This document shows, in pieces, positions 1 to 6,978 of a stretch of DNA of 32,073 bases. Each line of letters begins with the position of its first letter. Within the stretch, counting starts at the first letter, position 1. Made by a program: the position numbers and the translations under genes. The notes under the pieces are model-generated. The model was not told the DNA's origin, searched no databases, and worked only from the letters and a program-made list of their open reading frames with translations. The DNA comes from Paludibacteraceae bacterium (GTDB lineage: Bacteria; Bacteroidota; Bacteroidia; Bacteroidales; Paludibacteraceae), in the NCBI GenBank assembly GCA_024399575.1, contig JAKSNT010000018.1:1-32073 (forward strand), given 5' to 3'.

Positions 1-1812
1 TCAGGGCGACAACATGATGCCACCGCCAATGGTCAATATAATGGCACTAATGCCAACGCCCTGAAAGGGCAAAACAACATAGCCCAGGGCAACGCCCTGG
101 GTGGCAATGATATAACCCCACAAACGCCCTGTAGGGGCAATACATCTCCGACATCCGTCGTTTATGAAGAGACCTACAAGGGTGTGCCTTATACGGCCAT
201 CGTCGATGCCCTCGAAACGCTTTATGGAGGCAAACCGGAACACGGTAACCGTAATACGCAAATCTTCTCGATGGCATGTATGCTGCGCTCTATCTGCAAC
301 GACGACCCGATGTGGATTGCCAAAATCCTGCCTACCTACGGCGAGAACGAGCAACGCTGGATGGCGACGATCAAGAGTGCCTGCAGCCGCAATCAGGTGC
401 GCAACATCCCCAACCTGATGCTGAAGGCGATTGAGATGGCGAGGGTTAACCTTGCGGCGGAACAGCGGGACACGGGGGCTATTAAACCCGCAGCGGAACT
501 GCGGGGCACAGGGGCTGGGGCGGAACTGCGGGGCATGGAGGCGTGGGACAAGCCACCACGGATGCCCGATAAGCTGCCGAAACTGATAAGGCATCTTATC
601 AAGAACGTGCCTGAGGTCTGCCGTCCTTCGGTTGCTCATGGTGTCTTCCCTGCACTCGCCACCCACCTCTCGGAGGTGAATTTCCGCCTGATAGACGGCA
701 CGAAGAAGGAGGCCACCTTCATGTGCGTGAACATGGCACGTCAAAGTTCTGGCAAAGCCTCGGTCAACAAGCCTATTGAGTACATCATGGCGGACATCAA
801 GGAGCGTGATGACATCAACCGCCGTCGTGAACAGGAGTGGAAAGACTCGGTAGGCACAAAAGGCTCGAACAAGGAGAAACCTAAACGTCCAGAGGATTTG
901 TGTGTTCAGATGCTCGTGACAGACATGACCAACGCTGCCTTCGTGCAGCGACTGAAAGACGCCAACGGCAAGTATATCTACACTAACCTTGAGGAGCTTG
1001 ACCTGCTTAAGCAGCTGCAGACAAACGGCACAAAAGACGTTGGTAAAATCATCTGCCTATGCTTCGACAACGGCACGTATGGTCAAGAGCGTGTTGGCTT
1101 GCAATCCATAACTGCCTTGCTGCCTCTGCGCTGGAATTGGAATGCCTCTTCTACAATCGAGAAGGGTCGTGACTTCTTCCGCAATCGTCTGATAGACGGT
1201 ACGCTCTCCCGTGTGAATTTCTGCACGATAATCAATGATGAGTCGAAAGAGTTCAAGTACGGCGACTACGATGAGCAGTATGCGGCAGAGTTGAAACCTT
1301 ACATCACAAACCTGAACCTCTGCAAAGGCGAAGTCTCATGCCCGCAAGCCCTGACAATGGCAAAACGCCTGCAGCAGAAATGCACCGAGATAGCCCTGCA
1401 GACCGAGGATGTTATATATCAAGAGTTCGCCTATCGTGCTGTAACTATTGCATATATGAAGGCAATGGTGCTCTACATCGCCAACGACATGACTTGGGAT
1501 AAGTCGATAGACGAGTTTTGCGAATGGTCGTTGGATTACGACCTATGGTGCAAGAACTACTTCTTTGGCGAGGCGATACAAGATGCACGCAATGCTTCTC
1601 GTCCGAAAAAACAATCAGGCAGGGTGAATATGCTAACCCGTCTGCCAGATACATTTGCCACAGCAGATGCCCAACAGATGCGCAAGCAAGCAAACCTTGA
1701 TACAGAAGGCACCAGCCGTATGCTTCGAGTCTGGGTTCACCGAGGATACATATCTTTCAACGACGAGACACAACAGTACGAGAAGACTGAGAAATACAAG
1801 CGAGGGGCGTAA
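1..1812 (+). CDS. VirE/DUF3987-type accessory protein, 5' truncated by window edge
   Basis: The reading frame is open from base 1, so this is the last 603 residues of a longer protein; the ATG at 184 is internal. The segment after 'YKGVPY' (about residues 57-125) and the block with 'TNAAFVQRLKDANGKY', 'YGQERVG' and 'RWNWNASSTIEKG' resemble, from memory, the Bacteroidetes VirE-N/DUF3987 proteins found in integrative elements, thought to be primase/helicase related. 'QSSGKAS' near residue 250 may be a decayed P-loop. The last 60 residues look like a winged helix. The N-terminal linker is built from DNA repeats (54-141 and 453-543). The enzymatic role is unproven. It probably marks the edge of an accessory region, since the tat operon next door is core. 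Confidence 0.75.
   Translation, partial: SGRQHDATANGQYNGTNANALKGQNNIAQGNALGGNDITPQTPCRGNTSPTSVVYEETYKGVPYTAIVDALETLYGGKPEHGNRNTQIFSMACMLRSICNDDPMWIAKILPTYGENEQRWMATIKSACSRNQVRNIPNLMLKAIEMARVNLAAEQRDTGAIKPAAELRGTGAGAELRGMEAWDKPPRMPDKLPKLIRHLIKNVPEVCRPSVAHGVFPALATHLSEVNFRLIDGTKKEATFMCVNMARQSSGKASVNKPIEYIMADIKERDDINRRREQEWKDSVGTKGSNKEKPKRPEDLCVQMLVTDMTNAAFVQRLKDANGKYIYTNLEELDLLKQLQTNGTKDVGKIICLCFDNGTYGQERVGLQSITALLPLRWNWNASSTIEKGRDFFRNRLIDGTLSRVNFCTIINDESKEFKYGDYDEQYAAELKPYITNLNLCKGEVSCPQALTMAKRLQQKCTEIALQTEDVIYQEFAYRAVTIAYMKAMVLYIANDMTWDKSIDEFCEWSLDYDLWCKNYFFGEAIQDARNASRPKKQSGRVNMLTRLPDTFATADAQQMRKQANLDTEGTSRMLRVWVHRGYISFNDETQQYEKTEKYKRGA
54..141. repeat. Interspersed palindromic repeat inside coding sequence
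   Basis: Three hairpin-forming units lie in a row: gccct-gaa-agggc at 58-70, a perfect 8-bp stem cccagggc/gccctggg at 83-101 with a 3-nt loop, and an imperfect gccc/gggc unit at 126-138. The copies share 'aacgccctg' and 'ggcaa'. From memory, sequences that read GRCPGLCCFALSGR on the opposite strand are dispersed widely in Bacteroidales genomes, and this is such a copy. It lies in frame within the linker of the VirE-like protein. Confidence 0.7.
453..543 (+). repeat. Three imperfect tandem copies, about 26-28 bp, in frame
   Basis: The core gcggaac(t/a)gcggg(g/a) recurs near 457, 493 and 520, each followed by a G-rich tail. It encodes AAEQRDTG, AAELRGTG and AELRGMEA. The stretch separates the N-terminal small domain from the main domain of the accessory protein and is probably a length-variable linker. 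Confidence 0.7.
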
Positions 1813-1833
1813 TATAACGCCCCCTCGTTTGTA
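1794..1833 (+). terminator. Rho-independent terminator overlapping the stop codon
   Basis: A long stem pairs atacaagcgaggggcgt with acgccccctcgtttgtat, with one G-T pair and one bulge and a very short AT-rich loop that contains the stop codon. A T-rich tail follows. It ends the accessory gene and, being symmetric, may also stop tatC transcription coming from the right. Confidence 0.7.
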
Positions 1834-1863
1834 TCAATATATTTCGGACTAGTCCATTACGTC

Positions 1864-2610
1864 TTATTTCCTGATAATCATAATGCTGAATTCGTAAAGC
1901 AGGTAGAGAGGCAGCGAGACGAGCAGCAGGGTAAAGGCATCGCCTGTAGGGGTAATGACAGCTGAAAGTGCAACAAGTACGACTATGGCATGACGGCGGT
2001 AGCGGCGAAGAGTTCCGGCTGAAATAAGACCGAGACGTGAGAGGACGAGGGCAAGGACCGGCATCTCGAACAGAAGACCCATCATCAGCGAGAGTATCAG
2101 CAGGGTCGAGATATACGACCTGAGCGATATCTGGTTCACCACAAGGTCGTTGACCTGATAGGTGGCAAGGAAACGGAAGGCAAAGGGGAATATGACGAAA
2201 TAGGTCAGCACTATGCCTGCCATAAACAGAAGGACTGCAAAAGCCGTTATCCCGACAGAATGCCGACGCTCGTTCTCGTACAGCGCCGGAGCAATGAAAC
2301 GGTAGATTTCGGCCAGTATGTAGGGCGAGGCGACGACAAAGCCAGCGAGGAGCGAGACCTCGATGTGCATCATGAACTGCGAGGCAAGTTCGGTATTGAT
2401 GAAACGGATGGTGAACGGCTCAGTGCCGAGCAGGCGATAGGTGATGAAGTCGTTTGACGAAGGAGCAAACAACAATGCAAAAAGCCAGTCTTTCAGACAG
2501 AAAGCAGCTATGGAACACAATACTACTGCAGCGAGACAGCGGATGAGCGTGCCTCGCAGCAGGTCAAGATGATCCCAGAAAGTCAGGTCATTTTGGTTGC
2601 TGTCCATCAT
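1864..2610 (-). CDS. tatC: Sec-independent translocase subunit TatC
   Basis: TatC is the multi-spanning receptor of the twin-arginine pathway, which exports folded proteins across the inner membrane. The N-terminus has the family hallmark 'FWDHLDLLRGTLIRC', and about six hydrophobic segments follow, with 'IYRFIAPALYENERR' after the second. The conserved acidic and proline positions 'FEMPVLALVLSRLGL' and 'AVITPTGDAF' are present. The length (about 248 aa) is normal. The ATG at 2610 (or the adjacent one at 2607) follows an AAGAGAAGAAAG tract and lies inside the 3' end of tatA; the longer start at 2637 would extend the overlap and add a non-conserved leader. No tatB-like gene is seen, fitting a minimal TatA/TatC system. 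Confidence 0.95.
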   Translation of the reverse strand: MMDSNQNDLTFWDHLDLLRGTLIRCLAAVVLCSIAAFCLKDWLFALLFAPSSNDFITYRLLGTEPFTIRFINTELASQFMMHIEVSLLAGFVVASPYILAEIYRFIAPALYENERRHSVGITAFAVLLFMAGIVLTYFVIFPFAFRFLATYQVNDLVVNQISLRSYISTLLILSLMMGLLFEMPVLALVLSRLGLISAGTLRRYRRHAIVVLVALSAVITPTGDAFTLLLVSLPLYLLYEFSIMIIRK

Positions 2611-2779
2611 CTTTCTTCTCTTCGTCAGGCTTGTCAATGCCGTTCATACCCTCCTTGAAGGAGCGTACACCACGGCCGAGACCTCGCATGAGTTCGGGAA
2701 TCTTCTTCCCTCCGAAGAGCAACAGGACAATAAGCGCAATGACTAAGATTTCCTGTATTCCAATGTTCAAAAGTACCAT
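2588..2779 (-). CDS. tatA: Twin-arginine translocase subunit TatA/E
   Basis: This is a 63-residue protein with one N-terminal membrane helix ('ILVIALIVLLLFGGKKIPEL'), the FGxxKIPEL hinge and an amphipathic helix ('MRGLGRGVRSFKEGM'), ending in a short charged tail. TatA oligomers form the Tat pore recruited by TatC. It lies 6 nt downstream of the dehydrogenase gene and overlaps tatC by about 20 nt, so the pair is translationally coupled. Confidence 0.95.
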   Translation of the reverse strand: MVLLNIGIQEILVIALIVLLLFGGKKIPELMRGLGRGVRSFKEGMNGIDKPDEEKKDDGQQPK

Positions 2780-2785
2780 ATCAGT

Positions 2786-3586
2786 TTATACATTATAGAA
2801 TTTAGCAATTATTCGCAGAAAGAGTTTCGTAGGCACGATGCGGGAGAGAAAGACCGAAAGGTGCTGCACAGGGTTGGGAGTGATGACGTTATGAAACGAT
2901 GTGCGGTGTGCCTCGACCAGACGCGCAACTCGGCGGGCAAGGTATTCAGGTTTCGCACCACGGATGGTCTCGTCGTCCTCGTAGTTCTTGCGGACTCGGG
3001 CATACGATGCTGAGTAATCTGGATCGGCGGCAGAGGCTTCGCTGTTGAGACGTGCTGCTGTGAAGCCGGTCGAGAAGTCGCCAGGTTCGATGCAAAGCAC
3101 ATCGATGCCGAACTGTGCAGTCTCAAGGACGAGCGACTCGCTGAAAGCCTCGATGGCGAATTTGGAGCAGCTGTAAGGTCCCTGGAACGGAATGGCGAAG
3201 CGTCCGGCAATGGACGAGAAGTTGAGAATCCTGCCGCGGCGCTGTGCACGCATCACAGGGAGTGCGGCACGGCACATGTTGACGCACCCGAAGAAGTTCG
3301 TGTCCATCTGCAGACGGAAATCGTCAGGCGAGGTGAGCTCAACGGCTCCGCCAAGTCCGAAACCGGCATTGTTGATGAGCACGTCGAGTTGCCCGTGGCG
3401 GTTGACGATATAATCGACCACCTGCTGGCAGTTCTCTGGGTTGCGCACTTCGAGCTGGAGTGTGCGGTCGGCAGGATTGTCCGAACCTCGGCGTGAGGTG
3501 CCATAGACGATATGTCCACGTCGTTCGAGTTCAGCCTTGATTGCTTTCCCAAACCCTGAGGAGGTTCCAGTAACAAGAATAATCAT
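2786..3586 (-). CDS. Short-chain dehydrogenase/reductase (SDR)
   Basis: A classical SDR of 266 residues, probably a cytosolic NAD(P)H-dependent oxidoreductase. The dinucleotide-binding motif TGTSSGFG is at residues 6-13, NNAG at 72-75, the catalytic serine at 124-125, and the YxxxK pair is Y138 and K142 in 'YSCSK'. Arginines after the first strand ('TSRR') suggest NADPH preference. The substrate cannot be told from sequence. It lies 10 nt after the M15 peptidase gene and 6 nt before tatA, so it is in the same transcript. Its base composition is visibly more GC-rich than the genes to its right. Confidence 0.9.
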   Translation of the reverse strand: MIILVTGTSSGFGKAIKAELERRGHIVYGTSRRGSDNPADRTLQLEVRNPENCQQVVDYIVNRHGQLDVLINNAGFGLGGAVELTSPDDFRLQMDTNFFGCVNMCRAALPVMRAQRRGRILNFSSIAGRFAIPFQGPYSCSKFAIEAFSESLVLETAQFGIDVLCIEPGDFSTGFTAARLNSEASAADPDYSASYARVRKNYEDDETIRGAKPEYLARRVARLVEAHRTSFHNVITPNPVQHLSVFLSRIVPTKLFLRIIAKFYNV

Positions 3587-3596
3587 ATATCATAAA

Positions 3597-4337
3597 TCAG
3601 TAATAATCTTCAACGTATGGCACGGTCATAGGCCTCATGCGGAAATGTGGAGGGTTTTTTACGCCAAGGACGTATGTTTGTACGATGCGTAGCTGAGAAG
3701 CCAGTTCGGCACCCGAGAATCCGCTAATTTTAGAGTCTGGTATCAACTCTGCGAGAGCATCGGTATATTCATCGGCAAAAAGGTAGTAACTCCAATGCCA
3801 TGGCTCGTATTTATAGCCAGTGCGGTAGTAGGAATGGTTGTATGGCATGTAAAATCCGAACCGAGGAGCATTTAGTTTCAGCCATTTGAGTATTCTTTGA
3901 TATTCAGGGGTTCTCCAATCGTAATTCTCGGTGGAACATAGGTCAATGTCTGTGCCCCAATGGTGTCGTGAAGTGCCCGGCATGGATGAGTATTTGAGTA
4001 TTTCGCGGCATTTAGTAATGCCGTCATATTGGAGAGCGTTCCATTTCGTTTCCCAAATTGAACGTTGACGCTTGAAAGACCTGGTGGCCGATACTATGCG
4101 TAGCTTGATACCCTCATCAAGGGCTGCATAGTACATTCTTAAGAACGCACGGTAAACAGCTGTCTGGATGTACATTGAATCGTTTTCACAGTAGGCAGTA
4201 TCTATCTTAATAAATTGCATGCAGGTGTCAGGATCGAAGCGTCCTGTAAGGAATTCCTCTGTGGTCTGGGCTTCAGCCGAGACTATGGTTATCAGCAATG
4301 CAAATACAACAGAATAAGTACGGAAAAGACGGCACAT
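3597..4337 (-). CDS. M15 family D-Ala-D-Ala carboxypeptidase (VanY-like)
   Basis: A 246-residue exported protein with a signal peptide (about residues 1-23, ending 'SAEAQ'). The M15 zinc signature SxHxxGxxxD is at 123-132 (S123, H125, G128, D132), and 'EPWHW' at 178-182 supplies the catalytic glutamate E178 and third ligand H181. Such enzymes trim the terminal D-alanine of peptidoglycan stem peptides in the periplasm. It is the first gene of the minus-strand cluster that ends in tatC, with a TAnnTTTG box 26 nt upstream of the ATG. A general carboxypeptidase rather than a vancomycin-resistance factor is likely, as no van genes are nearby. Confidence 0.9.
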   Translation of the reverse strand: MCRLFRTYSVVFALLITIVSAEAQTTEEFLTGRFDPDTCMQFIKIDTAYCENDSMYIQTAVYRAFLRMYYAALDEGIKLRIVSATRSFKRQRSIWETKWNALQYDGITKCREILKYSSMPGTSRHHWGTDIDLCSTENYDWRTPEYQRILKWLKLNAPRFGFYMPYNHSYYRTGYKYEPWHWSYYLFADEYTDALAELIPDSKISGFSGAELASQLRIVQTYVLGVKNPPHFRMRPMTVPYVEDYY

Positions 4338-4362
4338 AACAATAACAGTAACTTTTCGGGTG

Positions 4363-4370
4363 CAAAGGTA
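4363..4370 (-). promoter_or_regulatory. Bacteroidetes -7 element for the M15-SDR-tatAC operon
   Basis: The minus strand reads TACCTTTGCA here, matching TAnnTTTG. No clear TTTG lies 19-21 nt further upstream (a T-run is there instead), so this is a partial match. It is placed to drive the minus-strand cluster. Confidence 0.6.
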
Positions 4371-4409
4371 CGAATTATTTGTCGGATGAAAAAATTTTTT
4401 GTCGAAATA

Positions 4410-4441
4410 TTTGTTGATGTGGAGAATTTGTTGTAATTTTG
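4410..4441 (+). promoter_or_regulatory. Bacteroidetes promoter for ftsY
   Basis: TTTG at 4410-4413, 20 nt, then TAATTTTG at 4434-4441 matches the Bacteroides housekeeping sigma consensus. A start near 4447 would leave a leader of about 20 nt before the ftsY ATG at 4467. Confidence 0.75.
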
Positions 4442-4466
4442 CCGTCTAAATTAAAATGGGATTTAT

Positions 4467-5417
4467 ATGGCTTTTTTGGGATTGTTTGGCAAAAAAGAGA
4501 AGCAGGAAGTGCTGGAAAACGGAATGCAGAAAACAAAAGAAAATGTGTTCCAAAAGATAACCAGAGCTGTGGCGGGAAAAGATAAAGTTGATGACGAAGT
4601 GCTTGATAATTTGGAGGAAGCGTTGATAACTTCGGATGTCGGGGTGGATACTACACTGAGGATAATCGACCGCCTGCAGCAGAAAGTAAGCACCGAAAAG
4701 TATATTGGTACAACTGAACTGAACGCGACTATTCGTTCGGTAGTTAGTGAAATGCTGTCTGAAAATAATTCTGGAAAAATACTGAATTTCGAAGATGAAT
4801 TGCCATGTAAACCATTTGTCGTGATGGTGGTTGGGGTGAACGGAGTAGGCAAAACGACGACTATTGGGAAAATTGCCTACCAGTTTGCGCAGGCAGGGAA
4901 AAAAGTCTATCTCGGTGCTGCCGACACTTTCAGGGCAGCGGCAATTGAGCAGTTGATGGTCTGGGGAGAAAGAGTTGGCTGTCCTGTCGTAAAACAGTCA
5001 ATGGGAGCTGATCCTGCATCTGTGGCATACGATACTTTGGCATCAGCAAAGGCGAACGATGCCGATGTGGTGCTAATAGACACTGCCGGTCGTTTGCACA
5101 ACAAGATAGCGCTGATGAACGAACTGACGAAAATCAAGAACGTGATGAAAAAGGTCGTTCCTGATGCTCCGCATGATGTGATGTTAGTGCTCGATGGCTC
5201 GACAGGTCAGAACGCTTTCGAACAGGCAAAACAGTTCACAAAGGCTACGGAGGTTACTTCGCTCGCCATTACAAAACTGGACGGAACTGCCAAAGGTGGC
5301 GTGGTATTAGGCATATCTGACCAGTTCAAGATACCAGTCAGATATATAGGTCTCGGCGAAAGGGTAGAGGATCTGCAGGTGTTTGACAAGGAAGAATTCG
5401 TAAAGACGCTGTTCTGA
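4467..5417 (+). CDS. ftsY: Signal recognition particle receptor FtsY
   Basis: FtsY is the SRP-receptor GTPase that docks ribosome-nascent chain complexes at the membrane. The helical N domain occupies about residues 25-100. The G domain shows GVNGVGKTTT (123-132), the insertion-box stretch 'DTFRAA', DTAGR (205-209) and TKLDGTAKGG (269-278). The protein is 316 residues and lacks the long acidic A domain of Escherichia coli FtsY; only a short hydrophobic-basic start ('MAFLGLFGKKEK') is present, presumably the membrane-contact helix. It is the first gene of the ftsY-rimO-HU-HU/LysM run, and its TGA overlaps the rimO ATG. Confidence 0.97.
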   Translation: MAFLGLFGKKEKQEVLENGMQKTKENVFQKITRAVAGKDKVDDEVLDNLEEALITSDVGVDTTLRIIDRLQQKVSTEKYIGTTELNATIRSVVSEMLSENNSGKILNFEDELPCKPFVVMVVGVNGVGKTTTIGKIAYQFAQAGKKVYLGAADTFRAAAIEQLMVWGERVGCPVVKQSMGADPASVAYDTLASAKANDADVVLIDTAGRLHNKIALMNELTKIKNVMKKVVPDAPHDVMLVLDGSTGQNAFEQAKQFTKATEVTSLAITKLDGTAKGGVVLGISDQFKIPVRYIGLGERVEDLQVFDKEEFVKTLF

Positions 5418-6697
5418 TGAAAAGAAACAGGGTAGATATCATATCGCTCGGCTGTTCGAAAAACCTGGTCGATTCGGAACGATTGATGTCCATGTTCAGG
5501 GGAAAAGGCTATGACGTGGAGATTGATGCCGAAAAACCTAATGGCGAGATTGTGGTCGTGAATACCTGCGGGTTCATAGGCGATGCAAAGGAGGAGTCCG
5601 TCAACATGATTCTCGAACTCGCTGAACTGAAGAAACAACACCGGATAGGAAAGCTATACGTGATGGGTTGCCTCAGCGAGAGGTATCGCAAGGAACTGGC
5701 AGAGGAAATTCCGGAAGTCGATGCTTTCTATGGCAAATTCGACTGGACAAACATAGTGGAAGGCATAGAAGCCAGTTGGAAACGCGAACTGACGACTCCA
5801 CGGCATTACGCCTTCGTCAAGATAGCCGAGGGTTGCGACAGACGATGTTCATATTGTGCAATCCCATTGATAACAGGGCAATATAAGTCGCGACAGATGG
5901 CCGAAATATTGGACGAAGTGCGCTGGCTCGCATCTGAGGGCGTGAAGGAAGTGTTGCTCATAGCGCAGGACCTGACATATTATGGAATGGATCTCGAACA
6001 CCGTGGATTGCTGCCGGAACTCGTAGAAAGAATTTCGGAAATTGAGGGAATAGAGTGGATAAGGTTGCATTATGCCTATCCTACACACTTCCCATACGAC
6101 CTGCTCAAAGTTATGCGCGACAACAGAAAGGTCTGTAAGTATCTTGATGTCGCATTGCAACACATATCCGACAATGTACTGGACGGAATGCACAGAAACA
6201 TTACAAAAGCCGAGACAATGGCTTTCGTCAGGCGTCTGCGCAATGAGGTTCCGGGAATAGGATTGAGGACAACGCTCATGGTTGGTTTTCCAGGTGAGAC
6301 GGATGATGATTTCAATGAATTGATGGAATTTGTACGTGAGGTGAAATTTGAGAGAATGGGCGCATTTGCATATTGCGAGGAAGAGGGAACATATTCGGCT
6401 ATGCATTACAGTGACGATGTGGCTGAGGATGAGAAAGAACGTCGGTTGAGTCAGTTGATGAAAGTACAGCAGGAGATAACGGCGGAGCTGCAACATGCCA
6501 TGGTCGGGCAAACAATAAGAGTACTTATTGACCGAGAGGAGGGAGAATGGATGGTAGGACGGACAGAGTGGGATTCGGTTGAAGTGGATTGCGAGGTATT
6601 CGTGAAAAGAGAGGTTGACATGAAGGTCGGGGAATTTTATAATGTGCTGATTACGGAAAGCAACGAGTTTGATGTAACAGGGATAAGAAATAAATGA
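5417..6697 (+). CDS. rimO: Ribosomal protein S12 methylthiotransferase RimO
   Basis: RimO is a radical-SAM enzyme that adds a methylthio group to the conserved aspartate of ribosomal protein S12. The N-terminal domain has cluster cysteines C13 ('LGCSKN'), C51 ('NTCGF') and C85 ('MGCLSE'). The radical-SAM motif is C140-x3-C144-x2-C147. The C-terminal ~65 residues form the TRAM domain. 'LGCSKNLVDSE' is diagnostic for RimO rather than MiaB. The length of 426 is normal. The ATG overlaps the ftsY stop by one base, indicating coupling, and the HU gene follows 4 nt after its stop. Confidence 0.96.
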   Translation: MKRNRVDIISLGCSKNLVDSERLMSMFRGKGYDVEIDAEKPNGEIVVVNTCGFIGDAKEESVNMILELAELKKQHRIGKLYVMGCLSERYRKELAEEIPEVDAFYGKFDWTNIVEGIEASWKRELTTPRHYAFVKIAEGCDRRCSYCAIPLITGQYKSRQMAEILDEVRWLASEGVKEVLLIAQDLTYYGMDLEHRGLLPELVERISEIEGIEWIRLHYAYPTHFPYDLLKVMRDNRKVCKYLDVALQHISDNVLDGMHRNITKAETMAFVRRLRNEVPGIGLRTTLMVGFPGETDDDFNELMEFVREVKFERMGAFAYCEEEGTYSAMHYSDDVAEDEKERRLSQLMKVQQEITAELQHAMVGQTIRVLIDREEGEWMVGRTEWDSVEVDCEVFVKREVDMKVGEFYNVLITESNEFDVTGIRNK

Positions 6698-6701
6698 TAA
6701 A

Positions 6702-6974
6702 ATGAACAACAAGGAGTTTATTGCTGCAATTGCCGAACGAACTGGCAAGACGCAAAAGGAAGCGACTGAGATTCTGGAACAATGGGTGAGCGAACTGAAG
6801 AGTGATGTTGTGGAGAAACAGGTGGCGCAGATTGATGGTGTAGGTTATCTTGAGACTCGAATGCGAGATCAGAGGACGATTGTCAACCCAGGCTCAAAGA
6901 TGAAGATGCTTGTTCCTCCTAAAATGGTAGTAGCTTTCAAACCTATACAGAAAGTAAAAAAAGAAATAAAATAA
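6702..6974 (+). CDS. HU/IHF-family DNA-binding protein
   Basis: A 90-residue histone-like protein. Helices 1 and 2 ('NNKEFIAAIAERTGKTQKEATEI' region, residues 2-35) and the beta-arm region are recognisable, but the usual arm-tip signature (R-NP-TG) is diverged to 'RDQRTIVNPGSKMKML'. HU proteins bend and compact DNA as dimers. It lies directly between rimO and a second HU-like gene (4 nt gap each side); heterodimer formation with the membrane-bound neighbour is possible but not shown. Confidence 0.88.
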   Translation: MNNKEFIAAIAERTGKTQKEATEILEQWVSELKSDVVEKQVAQIDGVGYLETRMRDQRTIVNPGSKMKMLVPPKMVVAFKPIQKVKKEIK

Positions 6975-6978
6975 TCGT

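Noticed and set aside
54..141. CRISPR array
   Set aside because: Units are hairpins of unequal length and spacing without unique spacers of constant size, and no cas gene is present.
1..744. Long open frame on the minus strand opposite the accessory gene
   Set aside because: It is antisense to a frame with recognisable family motifs, and its composition (many H, R, P) is typical of a shadow frame; part of it comes from the dispersed repeat.
2809..3576. Two minus-strand frames overlapping the SDR gene
   Set aside because: Same strand, different frame; low-complexity serine- and arginine-rich products and no start context, while the SDR frame has the full catalytic set.
3597..4337. Vancomycin-resistance gene vanY
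   Set aside because: The domain family matches, but no vanH, vanA, vanX or two-component genes accompany it, so a housekeeping wall carboxypeptidase is the simpler reading.
5849..6748. 299-residue open frame antisense to rimO
   Set aside because: The rimO frame carries all expected cysteines and motifs; the antisense frame has no recognisable domain and no promoter.
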